Source: Paenibacillus camelliae
Lineage (GTDB): Bacteria > Bacillota > Bacilli > Paenibacillales > Paenibacillaceae
Assembly (NCBI RefSeq): GCF_023715345.1
Contig: NZ_JAMBNY010000004.1
Location: forward strand, 1 to 64,000
Direction: 5' to 3'
Length of the DNA stretch: 64,000 nt
The translations under genes and the position numbers were made by a program. Shown piece after piece: positions 40,037 through 48,937 of the stretch. The notes beneath the pieces are model-generated. The model was not told the DNA's origin. It did no database searches and saw only the letters and a program-made list of their open reading frames with translations. The number at the start of each line of letters is the position of its first letter. Positions within the stretch are counted from its first letter, which is position 1.

Positions 40037-40600
40037 TTGGTAGTGGGTGTGATTAAAGCAGTCTTTATCGATCGTGATGGAACCATTGGCGGGGTAGAAG
40101 ATAAGGTGCTCTATCCGAATGAAATGATAATTTTTCCTGAAGTGGAGGAATCGATTAAGAGGCTTAAAGAGAAAGGGTTACTCATTTTATCATTCACTAA
40201 TCAACCTGGGATTTCACGAGGGGAAGCGAATAGGGATGATTTTGAGGTTGAATTAAAAAGCATCGGATTCGATAGGATATATCTCTGTCCGCACGAGCAT
40301 AACACAGGATGTAATTGTAGAAAACCATTGCCAGGAATGCTGTTACAAGCTGCTAAAGAAAATGATTTGGATTTACGTAAATGTGTAGTGATAGGGGACC
40401 GTTGGACAGATCTTGTATCAGCCCAAGAAGCGGGGTCTATCAAGATCTTAGTACAAACCGGTGCAGAAAAAAAAGATCTGAAGAAATATGAAGATGGACA
40501 GTATTTTGGTAAGTATAAAGAAGCATATCCAGACTATATAGCAGCAAACATTAAAGATGCGGCCCAGTGGATCTTAAATCAATGCAAGGAATCCTCATAA
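40037..40600 (+). CDS. HAD-IIIA hydrolase, histidinol/heptose bisphosphatase-like
   Basis: 187 residues, TTG start; a GTG at 40043 is an alternative. Motif I FIDRDGTIGG (D12, D14), motif II SFTNQPGISRG, a CPHEHNTGCNCRKP zinc loop of the GmhB/HisB-N type, and motif IV GDRWTDLVSAQ. It should dephosphorylate a sugar phosphate or nucleotide in the cytoplasm. Directly abuts the previous small gene. Confidence 0.9.
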   Translation: MVVGVIKAVFIDRDGTIGGVEDKVLYPNEMIIFPEVEESIKRLKEKGLLILSFTNQPGISRGEANRDDFEVELKSIGFDRIYLCPHEHNTGCNCRKPLPGMLLQAAKENDLDLRKCVVIGDRWTDLVSAQEAGSIKILVQTGAEKKDLKKYEDGQYFGKYKEAYPDYIAANIKDAAQWILNQCKESS

Positions 40601-40638
40601 CACAGAACGCTAGACGAAACGAAGAGGAGAGAATTGAA

Positions 40639-41412
40639 GTGAAAACCACGATATTACAATCTCTTAAGCAAATCGAAACGGAGAACAATATAAAAATACT
40701 ATATGCGTGCGAGTCAGGTAGCCGAGCATGGGGAGTTCCATCTCTAGACAGTGATTACGATGTGCGATTCGTTTATATCCATCATCCAGATTGGTATCTA
40801 TCTATAGATGAAAAAAGAGATGTGATAGAGCTACCTGTTAATGGCTTATTAGATATAAACGGCTGGGATATTAGGAAAGCACTTAAATTATTCAGAAAAT
40901 CTAACCCATCCCTTCAAGAGTGGCTGCAATCAGGAATTGTATATGACCAAAGAAATTCATTTATCAATAAAGTGAAGGATTTACGCTCTGAGGTGTTTTC
41001 TCCAATGGCATGTGTTCATCATTACCTGAGTATGGCCAAAGGCAATTATCACAAGTACCTTCAAGGAGAACAAGTAAAATCTAAAAGATACTTGTATGTT
41101 TTACGTCCATTATTGGCAAGCAGGTGGATAGAAGAATACAGCACAATGCCACCACTATTATTTAATGAATTACTACAAGCTATCCTTCCAGAAAGTGAGC
41201 TACGTGATCAAATTGATTCCTTACTACATAGAAAAATGAGTGGAGCTGCAAAGGAATTAGAATCAAAAATTGACATTATAAATAGGTATATTGAAAGTGA
41301 ACTGAAAAGCCTAGAAGCGTTCGCAAAGCATATGGATCATGAGCCAATGGATCCGACAAATAAATTAGACCAGCTATTTAGGGAAACACTCAAGGAAGTA
41401 TGGTCAACGTAG
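40639..41412 (+). CDS. nucleotidyltransferase superfamily protein (DUF4269/RlaP-like)
   Basis: 257 residues from GTG 40639, behind AGAGGAGAG. GSRAWGVPSLDSDYDVRF near 27-44 gives GS and Asp 39/41 of the minimal nucleotidyltransferase core; FVYIHHPDWYLSI, RDVIELP and NPSLQEWLQS are characteristic of the RNA ligase-linked predicted nucleotidyltransferase (RlaP-like) group. Role in RNA repair is suggested for relatives; unproven here. A TTG at 40567 would overlap the preceding gene. Confidence 0.85.
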   Translation: MKTTILQSLKQIETENNIKILYACESGSRAWGVPSLDSDYDVRFVYIHHPDWYLSIDEKRDVIELPVNGLLDINGWDIRKALKLFRKSNPSLQEWLQSGIVYDQRNSFINKVKDLRSEVFSPMACVHHYLSMAKGNYHKYLQGEQVKSKRYLYVLRPLLASRWIEEYSTMPPLLFNELLQAILPESELRDQIDSLLHRKMSGAAKELESKIDIINRYIESELKSLEAFAKHMDHEPMDPTNKLDQLFRETLKEVWST

Positions 41413-41458
41413 GTTAGAGAAGTGAAGATAGGCATGAAGGCTAATATGAAAGGTAGCT

Positions 41459-41878
41459 GTGAATAAGATGAATTTTAAGGTTAGAGTGCAAAATCCACCG
41501 TTAATTTCGATGCTATGCCTTCTAATTAGTTTAATCATGTTAGTTGTTAGTTTAGAGGGAATGTTTCAGAAGGTGGTCATCATCTTATTAGCGATGTATA
41601 TCGTATTTTTTATTTATAAATTGATTTGGTTTATAAGAGATAGAAAAAAGTATTTAGTGATGGAACTAACAGAAGATGCAATTAAAGTTGCAGATGAGAA
41701 ATATTATTTCAGTGATATGAAGAAAGTAATCCTTTTTGAAAACTACTTAGAAATAACAAGACATAAGAAGAGATGGATGTTCATTTATTTCAAAATAAAA
41801 ATAGAAGATAAATCAGAGATTGTAAGAAGGATAAAGGAAGTGACAAAAGATAAAGACGTACAAATCATATTGAGATAA
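41459..41878 (+). CDS. two-helix membrane protein with PH-like C-terminal domain
   Basis: 139 residues, GTG start behind GAAAGGTAG. Hydrophobic helices at about 14-32 and 37-55, then KYLVMELTEDAIKVADEKYY and FSDMKKVILFENYLEITRHK as strands and a final helix (SEIVRRIKEVTKDKDVQ). Third member of the local family (26205, 31834, 52053). Confidence 0.72.
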   Translation: MNKMNFKVRVQNPPLISMLCLLISLIMLVVSLEGMFQKVVIILLAMYIVFFIYKLIWFIRDRKKYLVMELTEDAIKVADEKYYFSDMKKVILFENYLEITRHKKRWMFIYFKIKIEDKSEIVRRIKEVTKDKDVQIILR

Positions 41879-41898
41879 ATGATGTAATGGAGGGAAAA

Positions 41899-42462
41899 AT
41901 GAAATCCAAAATACTAGCAACGTTCATACCAGTATTGCTGGTATGTTCTTTTATATACTTTATGGGGTTTAGGTTAGATGGATTAACGGCTGCAAGAGCA
42001 AATTCATCCGTCCCTAAGGACTCCATACTACAAGATCAAGTCGATTATAAATGGGGCACCGTTTATATATTTGATTCCCCTGAAAAACCTATGACAGCTA
42101 TTAGTATGAAAAAACTTGGATTCCTCTGGATTTCAGATACGTCAGTATATTTTTTACGTAACGAAGACCCAATTAGGACAATTGGTGGGGTTAGTTTAGC
42201 TAATGAGAAAGAAAAAGCAACAGTATTCAGTGTGATGGTTGAGGATCGAGATGTTGCTTATATAGAGGCTGGACCAGAGTCGCATCGGGAACAAAAGCAG
42301 GTCATTCTAGGAGAACCGATCACATTCTCATGGGACGTACATATTCAATGGAATGACTTGAACCCGAAGGCATTAAACGGCGAAGGCGAAGTTATCTATG
42401 AATATCGTTATGCAAAGTCTAACATTATACGACTAGAGGATTTGAAATGGTATCCTGTTTAA
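41899..42462 (+). CDS. secreted or membrane-anchored hypothetical protein
   Basis: 187 residues from ATG 41899 (TGGAGGGAAAA immediately before; the upstream ATG at 41887 is part of that ribosome site). Hydrophobic N-terminus (ILATFIPVLLVCSFIYFMGF, about 4-23), then a beta-rich domain with DYKWGTVYIFDSPEKPMTAI and a C-terminal FSWDVHIQWNDLNPKAL segment, seen in small Bacillales proteins of unknown role. Confidence 0.78.
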   Translation: MKSKILATFIPVLLVCSFIYFMGFRLDGLTAARANSSVPKDSILQDQVDYKWGTVYIFDSPEKPMTAISMKKLGFLWISDTSVYFLRNEDPIRTIGGVSLANEKEKATVFSVMVEDRDVAYIEAGPESHREQKQVILGEPITFSWDVHIQWNDLNPKALNGEGEVIYEYRYAKSNIIRLEDLKWYPV

Positions 42463-42488
42463 ATTAGAGGAAGAAAGGCGGGTGAATC

Positions 42489-43274
42489 ATGGTGTACTCT
42501 GCAATAGTTTTAGATCTAGATGGAACACTACTTAATTCAGAAAAGAAGATTTCAGACAGGAATTACAAGAGTGTCATGGCTTGTCTTGAGCGAGGAATGC
42601 ATGTCATCTTTGCTACTGCTCGTCCTCCAAGAGCCGTATATCGTTTTCTACCAAAGGAATTATTAGATGTCGGCTCATTTGTATTTTATAATGGAGCCTT
42701 AATTTCCAGTGCTAGTCTAGGCACGCACCTTCATGAGCCTATTCCTTCGTTTCTTTCATCAGAAGTTCTTGATTATTGCATAAACGATAATCCAAATATT
42801 GAAATAGGGATTGAAGTACAAGATGAATGGTTTAGTCTGAAGCATATTGACCACTCTGCTGTCACAGGAGTGAAAGAAAGCCCAACGGTAAGGTCTCTTA
42901 ATGATCTCAAAGAGCTAGACGCTACAAAAATTTTGATAACTGGAGACATGAATGTAGAGGGGCTCAGGGGAAAATTCGATTCAGACTTAAACATCATAGT
43001 AACGGATAGTGGACAGTTGATTCAAATCATGTCGAAGAGGGCATCAAAAGAACTTGGAGTAGCTAGATTACTTAAAGGATTAGGGATATCGAGTGAAGAG
43101 GTTATTGTTTTTGGCGATGATCATAATGATATTGGACTATTCACCACTTGTGGGTGGTCAGTTGCAATGGGGAATGCCATAAAAGAATTGAAAGATATTG
43201 CAAGTAATATTACGGAAAGCAACGATAATGATGGAGTTGCCATTGAATTAGATCGGATTTGGGGAGCCATTTGA
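42489..43274 (+). CDS. Cof-type HAD hydrolase
   Basis: 261 residues. Motif I LDLDGTLLNS (D9, D11), ATARPPRAV (motif II), a C2 cap domain around 85-190, SKRASKELGVARLLKGLGI (Lys motif III) and FGDDHNDIGLF (motif IV). Sugar-phosphate phosphatase of the YkrA/Cof type. GGAAGAAAGGCGGGTG upstream. Intact and of normal length. Confidence 0.93.
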   Translation: MVYSAIVLDLDGTLLNSEKKISDRNYKSVMACLERGMHVIFATARPPRAVYRFLPKELLDVGSFVFYNGALISSASLGTHLHEPIPSFLSSEVLDYCINDNPNIEIGIEVQDEWFSLKHIDHSAVTGVKESPTVRSLNDLKELDATKILITGDMNVEGLRGKFDSDLNIIVTDSGQLIQIMSKRASKELGVARLLKGLGISSEEVIVFGDDHNDIGLFTTCGWSVAMGNAIKELKDIASNITESNDNDGVAIELDRIWGAI

Positions 43275-43322
43275 CCCAAGTGGTCATGAACCTGGAGAAT
43301 GATTCATCAGACTGGAGAGCGT

Positions 43323-44231
43323 ATGAATTCATCTAAAATTTCAATTCGTGGAACGCAAATTTATGTTGAAGATTATAATTCTGATTGCAACGAGGTTTTG
43401 CTCTATTTGCATGGTGGGCCTGGGGCGAGTTGTGTGGATTTTTCCTATTATCAGGCTAAAGCATTATCTAAATCACTTAGAGTAATTGCGTTAGATCAAA
43501 GAGGTGTTTTAAGATCTGACCCGATCGGCATCGATGAGCAATTTGGAATAAATGATATTATTCAAGATCTTGAAGAGTTAAGAATTCAATTCAATATAAG
43601 TAAGTGGACACTATTAGGGCATTCATTCGGAGGATATTTAGCTGCTAAGTATGCACTTATTTATCCGAATTCAATTGAAAAAATCATATTTGAAGCTCCT
43701 TGCTTTGATGTGTTAAAAGCTACTAGATCAATAATATCTATGGCTAAAAATCATAGCATAAAAAATCGGATGGCGGATTTAGCTGATGTATGTGATTACT
43801 ATTTATCTGAAAACAACAGTGCGAATGTAATGTGGAATGCCTTAGGAGAGGTTTTTCAAGTTCTAGGCGAAGATAAGGATCTCTTATACTTACATAGCAT
43901 AACACCGCAACGATATAACGAAATTATAGAGAGTCAAATATGTTCAAATGAATTATGGGAAAAAAACATAATACATAATCAAAAATTACAAGATGAAGGA
44001 GGTTTTTTTGAAGATCTACTTCCTATACTGCCCAAAATATCACACCCAACATTATTACTAGCTGGCACTTATGACCCTGTTTGCTGTGGTGAGCAACAAT
44101 CAGGATACTTAAATAACATCCAGAATGGTCAAATTATAAATTTTGAGAGAAGTGCTCATTTTCCAAGACTGGAACAACCTGAAAAGTATACGACCGAAGT
44201 ATTAAAATTTATCCTCGAGATTGAAACGTAA
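43323..44231 (+). CDS. alpha/beta-hydrolase, proline iminopeptidase-like
   Basis: 302 residues from ATG 43323 (CTGGAGAGCG upstream). LYLHGGPGASCVDFSYY (oxyanion HGGPG), DQRGVLRSDP, nucleophile in LLGHSFGGYLAAKYA, acid in LLAGTYDPVC and His in ERSAHFPRLEQP. The HGGPG plus DQRG pattern is that of the prolyl iminopeptidase branch; ester or amide substrate unknown. Confidence 0.92.
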   Translation: MNSSKISIRGTQIYVEDYNSDCNEVLLYLHGGPGASCVDFSYYQAKALSKSLRVIALDQRGVLRSDPIGIDEQFGINDIIQDLEELRIQFNISKWTLLGHSFGGYLAAKYALIYPNSIEKIIFEAPCFDVLKATRSIISMAKNHSIKNRMADLADVCDYYLSENNSANVMWNALGEVFQVLGEDKDLLYLHSITPQRYNEIIESQICSNELWEKNIIHNQKLQDEGGFFEDLLPILPKISHPTLLLAGTYDPVCCGEQQSGYLNNIQNGQIINFERSAHFPRLEQPEKYTTEVLKFILEIET

Positions 44232-44270
44232 CCCGACATAACTTTATTTAAGATGAAAGGGTGTAAAGTT

Positions 44271-45179
44271 ATGAGCTATTCAAATTTTGACTTTCTAAAG
44301 AGCAACTTCTCTGAACTATTTCACCTAGCAAAAGATACCGAAGATATGATCTCAACAGACCCCATTGCAGCAATGATTAATATTCAGCAAATAATGAGAA
44401 ACGTGATTCATTATATAGTTGGAAATACAGGTCTGGCTACAAGAGATCTTCATATGGATGGTGTTATTCATTACTTATGGAAGAATAAACTGATAGCGGA
44501 TCAAATGTATGAAGTATTCAGGGAGATTGAGCTTTTCGATAGTAGAGAAAGTGAGATATTAATTGATCCATCTAACATCGAACATCATTTCTTTAGAATG
44601 CATGATTTTACTGTTTGGTTTTATAAGACATATGTAGATGATGCGTTTGTCCCCAACGCATTTATTAATCCTTTCATTAAAGAAAGTAGCCCACTGGTCA
44701 TGCGGCAAGAAACGGAAATAGAACTAATCGCTCAATTGATAAAGATTGATGGAACGGTACATAAAGGTGAATGGGTGGATAGCCTAAAGAAGCTCGACAA
44801 CTATGTGATTATTAATTATGAGAACGGTGAACGGTACGAAGGTCAGATAACTAAGAAGATGAAGCATGGTAGAGGAATTTATACTTGGGTGGACGGTACA
44901 GTATATATAGGATATTGGCGTCATGATCTTGAACATGGTTATGGTGAGAAGTTATATGCGAATGGTGATATTTATCGAGGATACTGGAAGAATGGAGCCT
45001 TTGAAGCCCAAGGAACATACGTCTGGAAAAATGGACAGAGTTATGAAGGGCAATGGAAAGATGGATTGGAGCATGGTTATGGGATTAAAACTACAGCAAA
45101 GGGTATAAAAACTCGAGGTTTTTGGACTTATGGTGAGTTTGGATACTTAGCAGATCAATTAAATGATGCCAGTAACTAA
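44271..45179 (+). CDS. MORN-repeat protein
   Basis: 302 residues from ATG 44271, behind GAAAGGGTG. The N-terminal 150 residues are helical (FLKSNFSELFHLAKDTEDMI, RNVIHYIVGNTG), resembling DUF4145-like abortive infection or HEPN-type helical domains. Residues about 190-295 carry four to five MORN repeats (YEGQI..KMKHGRGIYTW, YIGYWRHDLEHGYGEKLY, YRGYWKNGAFEAQGTYVW, YEGQWKDGLEHGYG). MORN repeats bind membranes or proteins. Confidence 0.85.
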   Translation: MSYSNFDFLKSNFSELFHLAKDTEDMISTDPIAAMINIQQIMRNVIHYIVGNTGLATRDLHMDGVIHYLWKNKLIADQMYEVFREIELFDSRESEILIDPSNIEHHFFRMHDFTVWFYKTYVDDAFVPNAFINPFIKESSPLVMRQETEIELIAQLIKIDGTVHKGEWVDSLKKLDNYVIINYENGERYEGQITKKMKHGRGIYTWVDGTVYIGYWRHDLEHGYGEKLYANGDIYRGYWKNGAFEAQGTYVWKNGQSYEGQWKDGLEHGYGIKTTAKGIKTRGFWTYGEFGYLADQLNDASN

Positions 45180-45218
45180 TAAATTGTCCAATAAATTTGA
45201 AGTTTCAGAGGTGATTGA

Positions 45219-45779
45219 ATGAAGCACTATGCAATTGAAGTATTTTTTGATCAAGCGTTTGCTACATACGTTCGCGAACTTTGGAGACAATGTGATCGTC
45301 ATAATCTGTCATCATTTATGAATCAGGTTGAGGGTACCGAACCACATATAGCACTTGCCCTATATGAAAATATTGATTTGGAGAGTATATCAAAGAAATT
45401 TAAAGAGTTTGCTAGCAAAGATCTAGTTAGTTTTGAGTTAGTGTTTGATGCGGTAGCGATCTTTCCAACCTCAAACGTGACTTTCTTACAACCTAATGTA
45501 AAGCCAGAATTAGTAGATTTAATGATCAATATTCATGATTATTTTGGAGATTTTAGGAACCAATGTAACGTGTATTACTCACCCGACAGATGGTTTCCAC
45601 ACGTTACAGTAGCGAAAAATAATACATCTGAGGAACGAAGGGAAACCGTCGAGTTCATTATGAATAGGTTTAATCCTCAAGCAACTAGAGTTGAAAGATT
45701 AGTTCTAGTAGAAATCGAATATGTAGACGGGAACGTCATGTGTAGAAATATTGAGAGCAAGATTTTGGAGAACACGTAA
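45219..45779 (+). CDS. 2'-5' RNA ligase / cyclic phosphodiesterase family (2H)
   Basis: 186 residues. Two H-x-(T/A) hydrophobic motifs: EPHIALALY at about 41-49 and WFPHVTVAKN at about 127-136, the catalytic pair of 2H phosphoesterases; the first has Ala in place of the usual Thr/Ser. AGAGGTGATTGA precedes the ATG. Its stop overlaps the next gene's ATG (TAATG), so the two are coupled. Confidence 0.87.
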   Translation: MKHYAIEVFFDQAFATYVRELWRQCDRHNLSSFMNQVEGTEPHIALALYENIDLESISKKFKEFASKDLVSFELVFDAVAIFPTSNVTFLQPNVKPELVDLMINIHDYFGDFRNQCNVYYSPDRWFPHVTVAKNNTSEERRETVEFIMNRFNPQATRVERLVLVEIEYVDGNVMCRNIESKILENT

Positions 45780-46282
45780 TGAAGAAGCAGGTAATATTAA
45801 GCTTATTATTTATTTTAATTCTCACAGCATGCAGCAAAAGTAACACTACTGAACTACGAACTAATTTAACGGATGCGACAAGAGAAATTGATATTTGGAA
45901 TAGTATGCAATATGAAGTTATTTCAGATATAAATTCGATAAGAGCCATTGAGCCTGAATCGTCTGAAGGAGTTATTCTAATTAATTTTTGGATTAGACTT
46001 GAGAATAGAGGGAGTCAACCAGCTCAAGATTTCAAAGTGACATTGATTGGTGCGAAGCCGAGCTTGCATATTAACGGATCAATGAGTCAGGGAGTAGATG
46101 GTAAAGAACTTGAAGTTGATACCGTTTATGAATTAATGGGGCATTATACATTTGCTAATATGGAGGATCTGAATCAATTCATCGAAACATCTACCATACT
46201 AGTAGAGTGGAAAGAACAGAATAATCATAAGAGAATGGAGCTAAAGCTTCCTGTAAAACAAACTAAGGGTGATAAAGAATGA
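45779..46282 (+). CDS. lipoprotein
   Basis: 167 residues. Type II signal KKQVILSLLFILILTAC with the lipobox Cys at 18 and SKSNTTE after it. The mature part (IWNSMQYEVISDINSIRAIE, INFWIRLENRGSQPAQDFKV) resembles the beta-sandwich of FixG/DUF4352-like small lipoproteins. Translationally coupled to the genes before and after by ATGA/TAATG overlaps. Confidence 0.82.
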   Translation: MKKQVILSLLFILILTACSKSNTTELRTNLTDATREIDIWNSMQYEVISDINSIRAIEPESSEGVILINFWIRLENRGSQPAQDFKVTLIGAKPSLHINGSMSQGVDGKELEVDTVYELMGHYTFANMEDLNQFIETSTILVEWKEQNNHKRMELKLPVKQTKGDKE

Positions 46283-46797
46283 AAAAAGTGATGCTAATCG
46301 GGCCTGGTGGTTCGGGGAAATCTACTTTATCTAGAAAACTAGGTCTGTTATTAAAGCTACCCGTTTATCACCTAGACGCATTACATTGGAAGCAAGGGTG
46401 GGTTCCAACTCCAGATGATGAGTGGGATGATTTGCAAAAGGAATTGATAAAAAGAGATGAGTGGATCATCGACGGGAATTATGGTCGCACCATTGATATT
46501 CGACTTTCAGAAGCTGACACCATTATCTTCTTTGATTTCCCAAGAGTAATACCCATTTACAGAGTGATAAAACGTAGAATTAAGTATCACGGCAAGACGC
46601 GGCCTGACTTACATGAAGGCTGTCCAGAGAGAATTAGTCTGGAGTTTCTGAAATGGATATGGAACTATAAAAGGGATAAACGACCAGGTATACTTGAAAG
46701 ACTTGAGAAAGTTAAAGACGATAAGAGAATCATTGTTTTAAGAAATCAAGCTGAGGTATATAGACTTATTGAAGAGATTAAGAGAGGAAGTAGTTAG
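46279..46797 (+). CDS. P-loop kinase (topology-modulation / FlaR type)
   Basis: 172 residues. Walker A GPGGSGKST at 8-16, then KLPVYHLDALHWKQGWVPTP, DEWIIDGNYGRTIDIRLSEA, which is the signature of small adenylate-kinase-like enzymes (DUF named DNA topology modulation kinase). Substrate unknown. Stop TAG is followed directly by the ATG of the next gene. Confidence 0.9.
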   Translation: MKKVMLIGPGGSGKSTLSRKLGLLLKLPVYHLDALHWKQGWVPTPDDEWDDLQKELIKRDEWIIDGNYGRTIDIRLSEADTIIFFDFPRVIPIYRVIKRRIKYHGKTRPDLHEGCPERISLEFLKWIWNYKRDKRPGILERLEKVKDDKRIIVLRNQAEVYRLIEEIKRGSS

Positions 46798-46986
46798 ATG
46801 GATAACTTGATGTACGTTACTGAAATTTTAGTTTTAGTAGTAGGTGTTGTACTTCTTATTGTAGGAAAACTTAAGAAGAAAAATACAATGTTCGGCATTG
46901 GTATTGGAATATTAATTGCTTCCATTGTATTAGGCGTTCCGGATTTTATTAGAGGCTTTAATGATGCTCTCGGAGAAAATCTTTAA
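46798..46986 (+). CDS. small membrane protein, two helices
   Basis: 62 residues; ATG one base after the stop of the P-loop kinase gene. Helices at about 3-22 (LMYVTEILVLVVGVVLLIVG) and 32-49 (FGIGIGILIASIVLGV). Last of four tightly coupled genes from 45219, which behave as a small operon. Confidence 0.72.
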   Translation: MDNLMYVTEILVLVVGVVLLIVGKLKKKNTMFGIGIGILIASIVLGVPDFIRGFNDALGENL

Positions 46987-47012
46987 GTTGCGAAGAACAA
47001 ACATAGGAGGTA

Positions 47013-47870
47013 TTGCTCATTTTTGGATATCTGAAGGAGTTCGATTTTTATTATAGAAAACTTTTAGAATATACCTCTTATGAGGTGAGCAATGAGAGTG
47101 ATCACCTTAATAAGTTTACATATCAATTAAAGAGTAGCAAAGAACTAGTGCAACTACGAGAAAAGTACAAGTTGGAAACTATTGCAGGAAAAACCGATGA
47201 AATCAATCAGTTGAAGAATCTTACTCGTTGGTTAAATAGCCGCCATCCTCATGGTAATGTTGCCCCGCCTAAGGTGTGCAATGCATTAGCGGTGCTAGAA
47301 CAGTCGGATGATAAGCAGGTCCCTATGAATTGTTATGTACTGGCAACAGTTCTCAATGAAATATTCCTTAGTTTAGGTTTTCAGTCTCGGCGAGTACATT
47401 GCAGATCTTACGATGCATATGATTTGGATAGTCACGTTGTAACTGCCGTATATTTGAGGACATTAGGTAAATGGGTGTTTTTCGACCCGTCATGGAGTTG
47501 CTTCATAACCGATGATATAGGTGCAATGCTTAGTTTGGAGGAATTCCGCGATCGAATATCCAATAATCTTCCTGTCTGGGTAAACGGAGAGCCAGTTGAG
47601 ACAGAATGGAGCCAATTCTACAAGGGATATATGGCTAAAAATATGTTCTGGTTTTATTGTCCGATTGATAGTGAATACGACAACGGAATTTTACATGAAG
47701 GTAACAAGCAAAAGTACGCCTTATTATTACCGGAGAAATTCATGCCGCTTGAACTAAAAGAAAATGATAATTTTCAATATACTATTTGCAGGAATCCTCG
47801 TGACTTTTGGATTCCACCAAAAGCTTCTGATTTTAATGATTTAATAAGTACAATTAATTCCGAGAAATAA
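47013..47870 (+). CDS. transglutaminase-like cysteine protein
   Basis: 285 residues, TTG start very close to AGGAGG. Cys in PMNCYVLATVLNEIFLSLGF, His in DLDSHVVTAVYL and Asp in VFFDPSWSC form the Cys-His-Asp triad of the transglutaminase-like/papain-like fold. The N-terminal 90 residues are helical. Probable peptidase, amidase or transferase on peptides. The next site remnant begins at the stop codon. Confidence 0.83.
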   Translation: MLIFGYLKEFDFYYRKLLEYTSYEVSNESDHLNKFTYQLKSSKELVQLREKYKLETIAGKTDEINQLKNLTRWLNSRHPHGNVAPPKVCNALAVLEQSDDKQVPMNCYVLATVLNEIFLSLGFQSRRVHCRSYDAYDLDSHVVTAVYLRTLGKWVFFDPSWSCFITDDIGAMLSLEEFRDRISNNLPVWVNGEPVETEWSQFYKGYMAKNMFWFYCPIDSEYDNGILHEGNKQKYALLLPEKFMPLELKENDNFQYTICRNPRDFWIPPKASDFNDLISTINSEK

Positions 47871-47955
47871 CTAACCAACATCAACATAGACGCCCACTTA
47901 AGATAAGAGTTATCTAGGTGGGCGTCTGTCGTTTAATGTAAAAATACTATGTAAT
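47868..47955 (+). repeat. attC-like hairpin with right half
   Basis: TAACTAACC, then GACGCCCACTTAAGATAAGA, GTTATCTAGGTGGGCGTCTG and GTCGTTTAATGTAAAAATAC from L' onward. The right stem arm has lost a base pair near the apex; R' is not recognisable. Confidence 0.75.
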
Positions 47956-47996
47956 TAGCGCATTGCAAAGCAACATTAACTTAACTTTGGAGGTCT

Positions 47997-48383
47997 ATGA
48001 TTATGAAAAAGCCAATAGCCAATCGAGTAGATACCATATTTATTCATGTAACGGATTTGCAGAAATCAGTAGAATGGTATAGCCAATTGCTAGGTGTGGA
48101 AGTTAAAGGTGAAGTTCATGGGCCGATATATACATTCAATATGGGAGAGGGGCGACCTGGGTTAACGCTTGATAATCATTGCTTTGATGAAGGTTACGAA
48201 CTCAAACCCCTGAACCAACCACTCTTTAACTTGAGTGCTTCAGATATACATGAAGCATATCAGCATGTAAAAGATATTGGCACCAAATTCTTAAGTGACA
48301 TTCAGCATTTTCCAGATCTATCTGAGTTCACCTTTAAAGATCCGGATGGAAATATCATTATGATTTGTACTTGCTTTAGCTAA
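47997..48383 (+). CDS. VOC / glyoxalase-like protein
   Basis: 128 residues. VDTIFIHVTDLQKSVEWYSQ and LLGVEVK open the fold; the second half has DGNIIMICTC with the closing FKDPDGN block. Bleomycin-resistance/dioxygenase-type fold, one or two modules forming a metal or ligand pocket. Whether it acts on glutathione conjugates or binds a drug is open. TTTGGAGGTCT precedes the ATG. Confidence 0.9.
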   Translation: MIMKKPIANRVDTIFIHVTDLQKSVEWYSQLLGVEVKGEVHGPIYTFNMGEGRPGLTLDNHCFDEGYELKPLNQPLFNLSASDIHEAYQHVKDIGTKFLSDIQHFPDLSEFTFKDPDGNIIMICTCFS

Positions 48384-48432
48384 TGCTAGAGATAAATCAA
48401 ATGAGGTATAACCAATTTTCCTAGACAAGGAT

Positions 48433-48918
48433 GTGATTTCTATGATGATATCATTTGATGTAGGTGAATCACAGAAGTTTAATTTAAGAGCCGTTGCTAT
48501 AATCATCAAGGAAGACCGAATACTGTTCCAGCAATTCAACAGTAGTGATTACTGGTTTTTGCCTGGCGGTAGAGTTGAAATGATGGAAGAGCTGCATGAA
48601 ACCATTGAAAGAGAAATAAGTGAGGAATATGGATGGAGCATCAAAAATAAAAAGCTGGTATGGATTGTAGAAAACTTTTTCAACCTAGATAACATAGAAT
48701 TTCATGAGTTGGGATTCTACTTTTTGGTACAGGTTGAAGATGAATTAGAAATTACGGAAAGTGACTTTCATTGCCTAGAAGGAATCTCTGTAAGTAGGTG
48801 GTTTCGCATCAGTGAGTTAAACCAGCATCCAGTCGTTCCTGATTTCGTCAAACAGGGGATTGATGTAGAACAGCTTCGTACTACCAATGAAGTGAAACAT
48901 ATTATTAACCGTGGGTAA
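48433..48918 (+). CDS. Nudix hydrolase
   Basis: 161 residues, GTG start (ACAAGGAT upstream). YWFLPGGRVEMMEELHETIE then REISEEYGWS contains the Nudix box at about 43-65 with all Glu ligands. AIIIKEDRILFQQFNSSDYW and LGFYFLVQVEDELEITESDF fit the Bacillales MutT-like group. Substrate unknown. Confidence 0.92.
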   Translation: MISMMISFDVGESQKFNLRAVAIIIKEDRILFQQFNSSDYWFLPGGRVEMMEELHETIEREISEEYGWSIKNKKLVWIVENFFNLDNIEFHELGFYFLVQVEDELEITESDFHCLEGISVSRWFRISELNQHPVVPDFVKQGIDVEQLRTTNEVKHIINRG

Positions 48919-48937
48919 TAATTGGAGGCACTGAATG

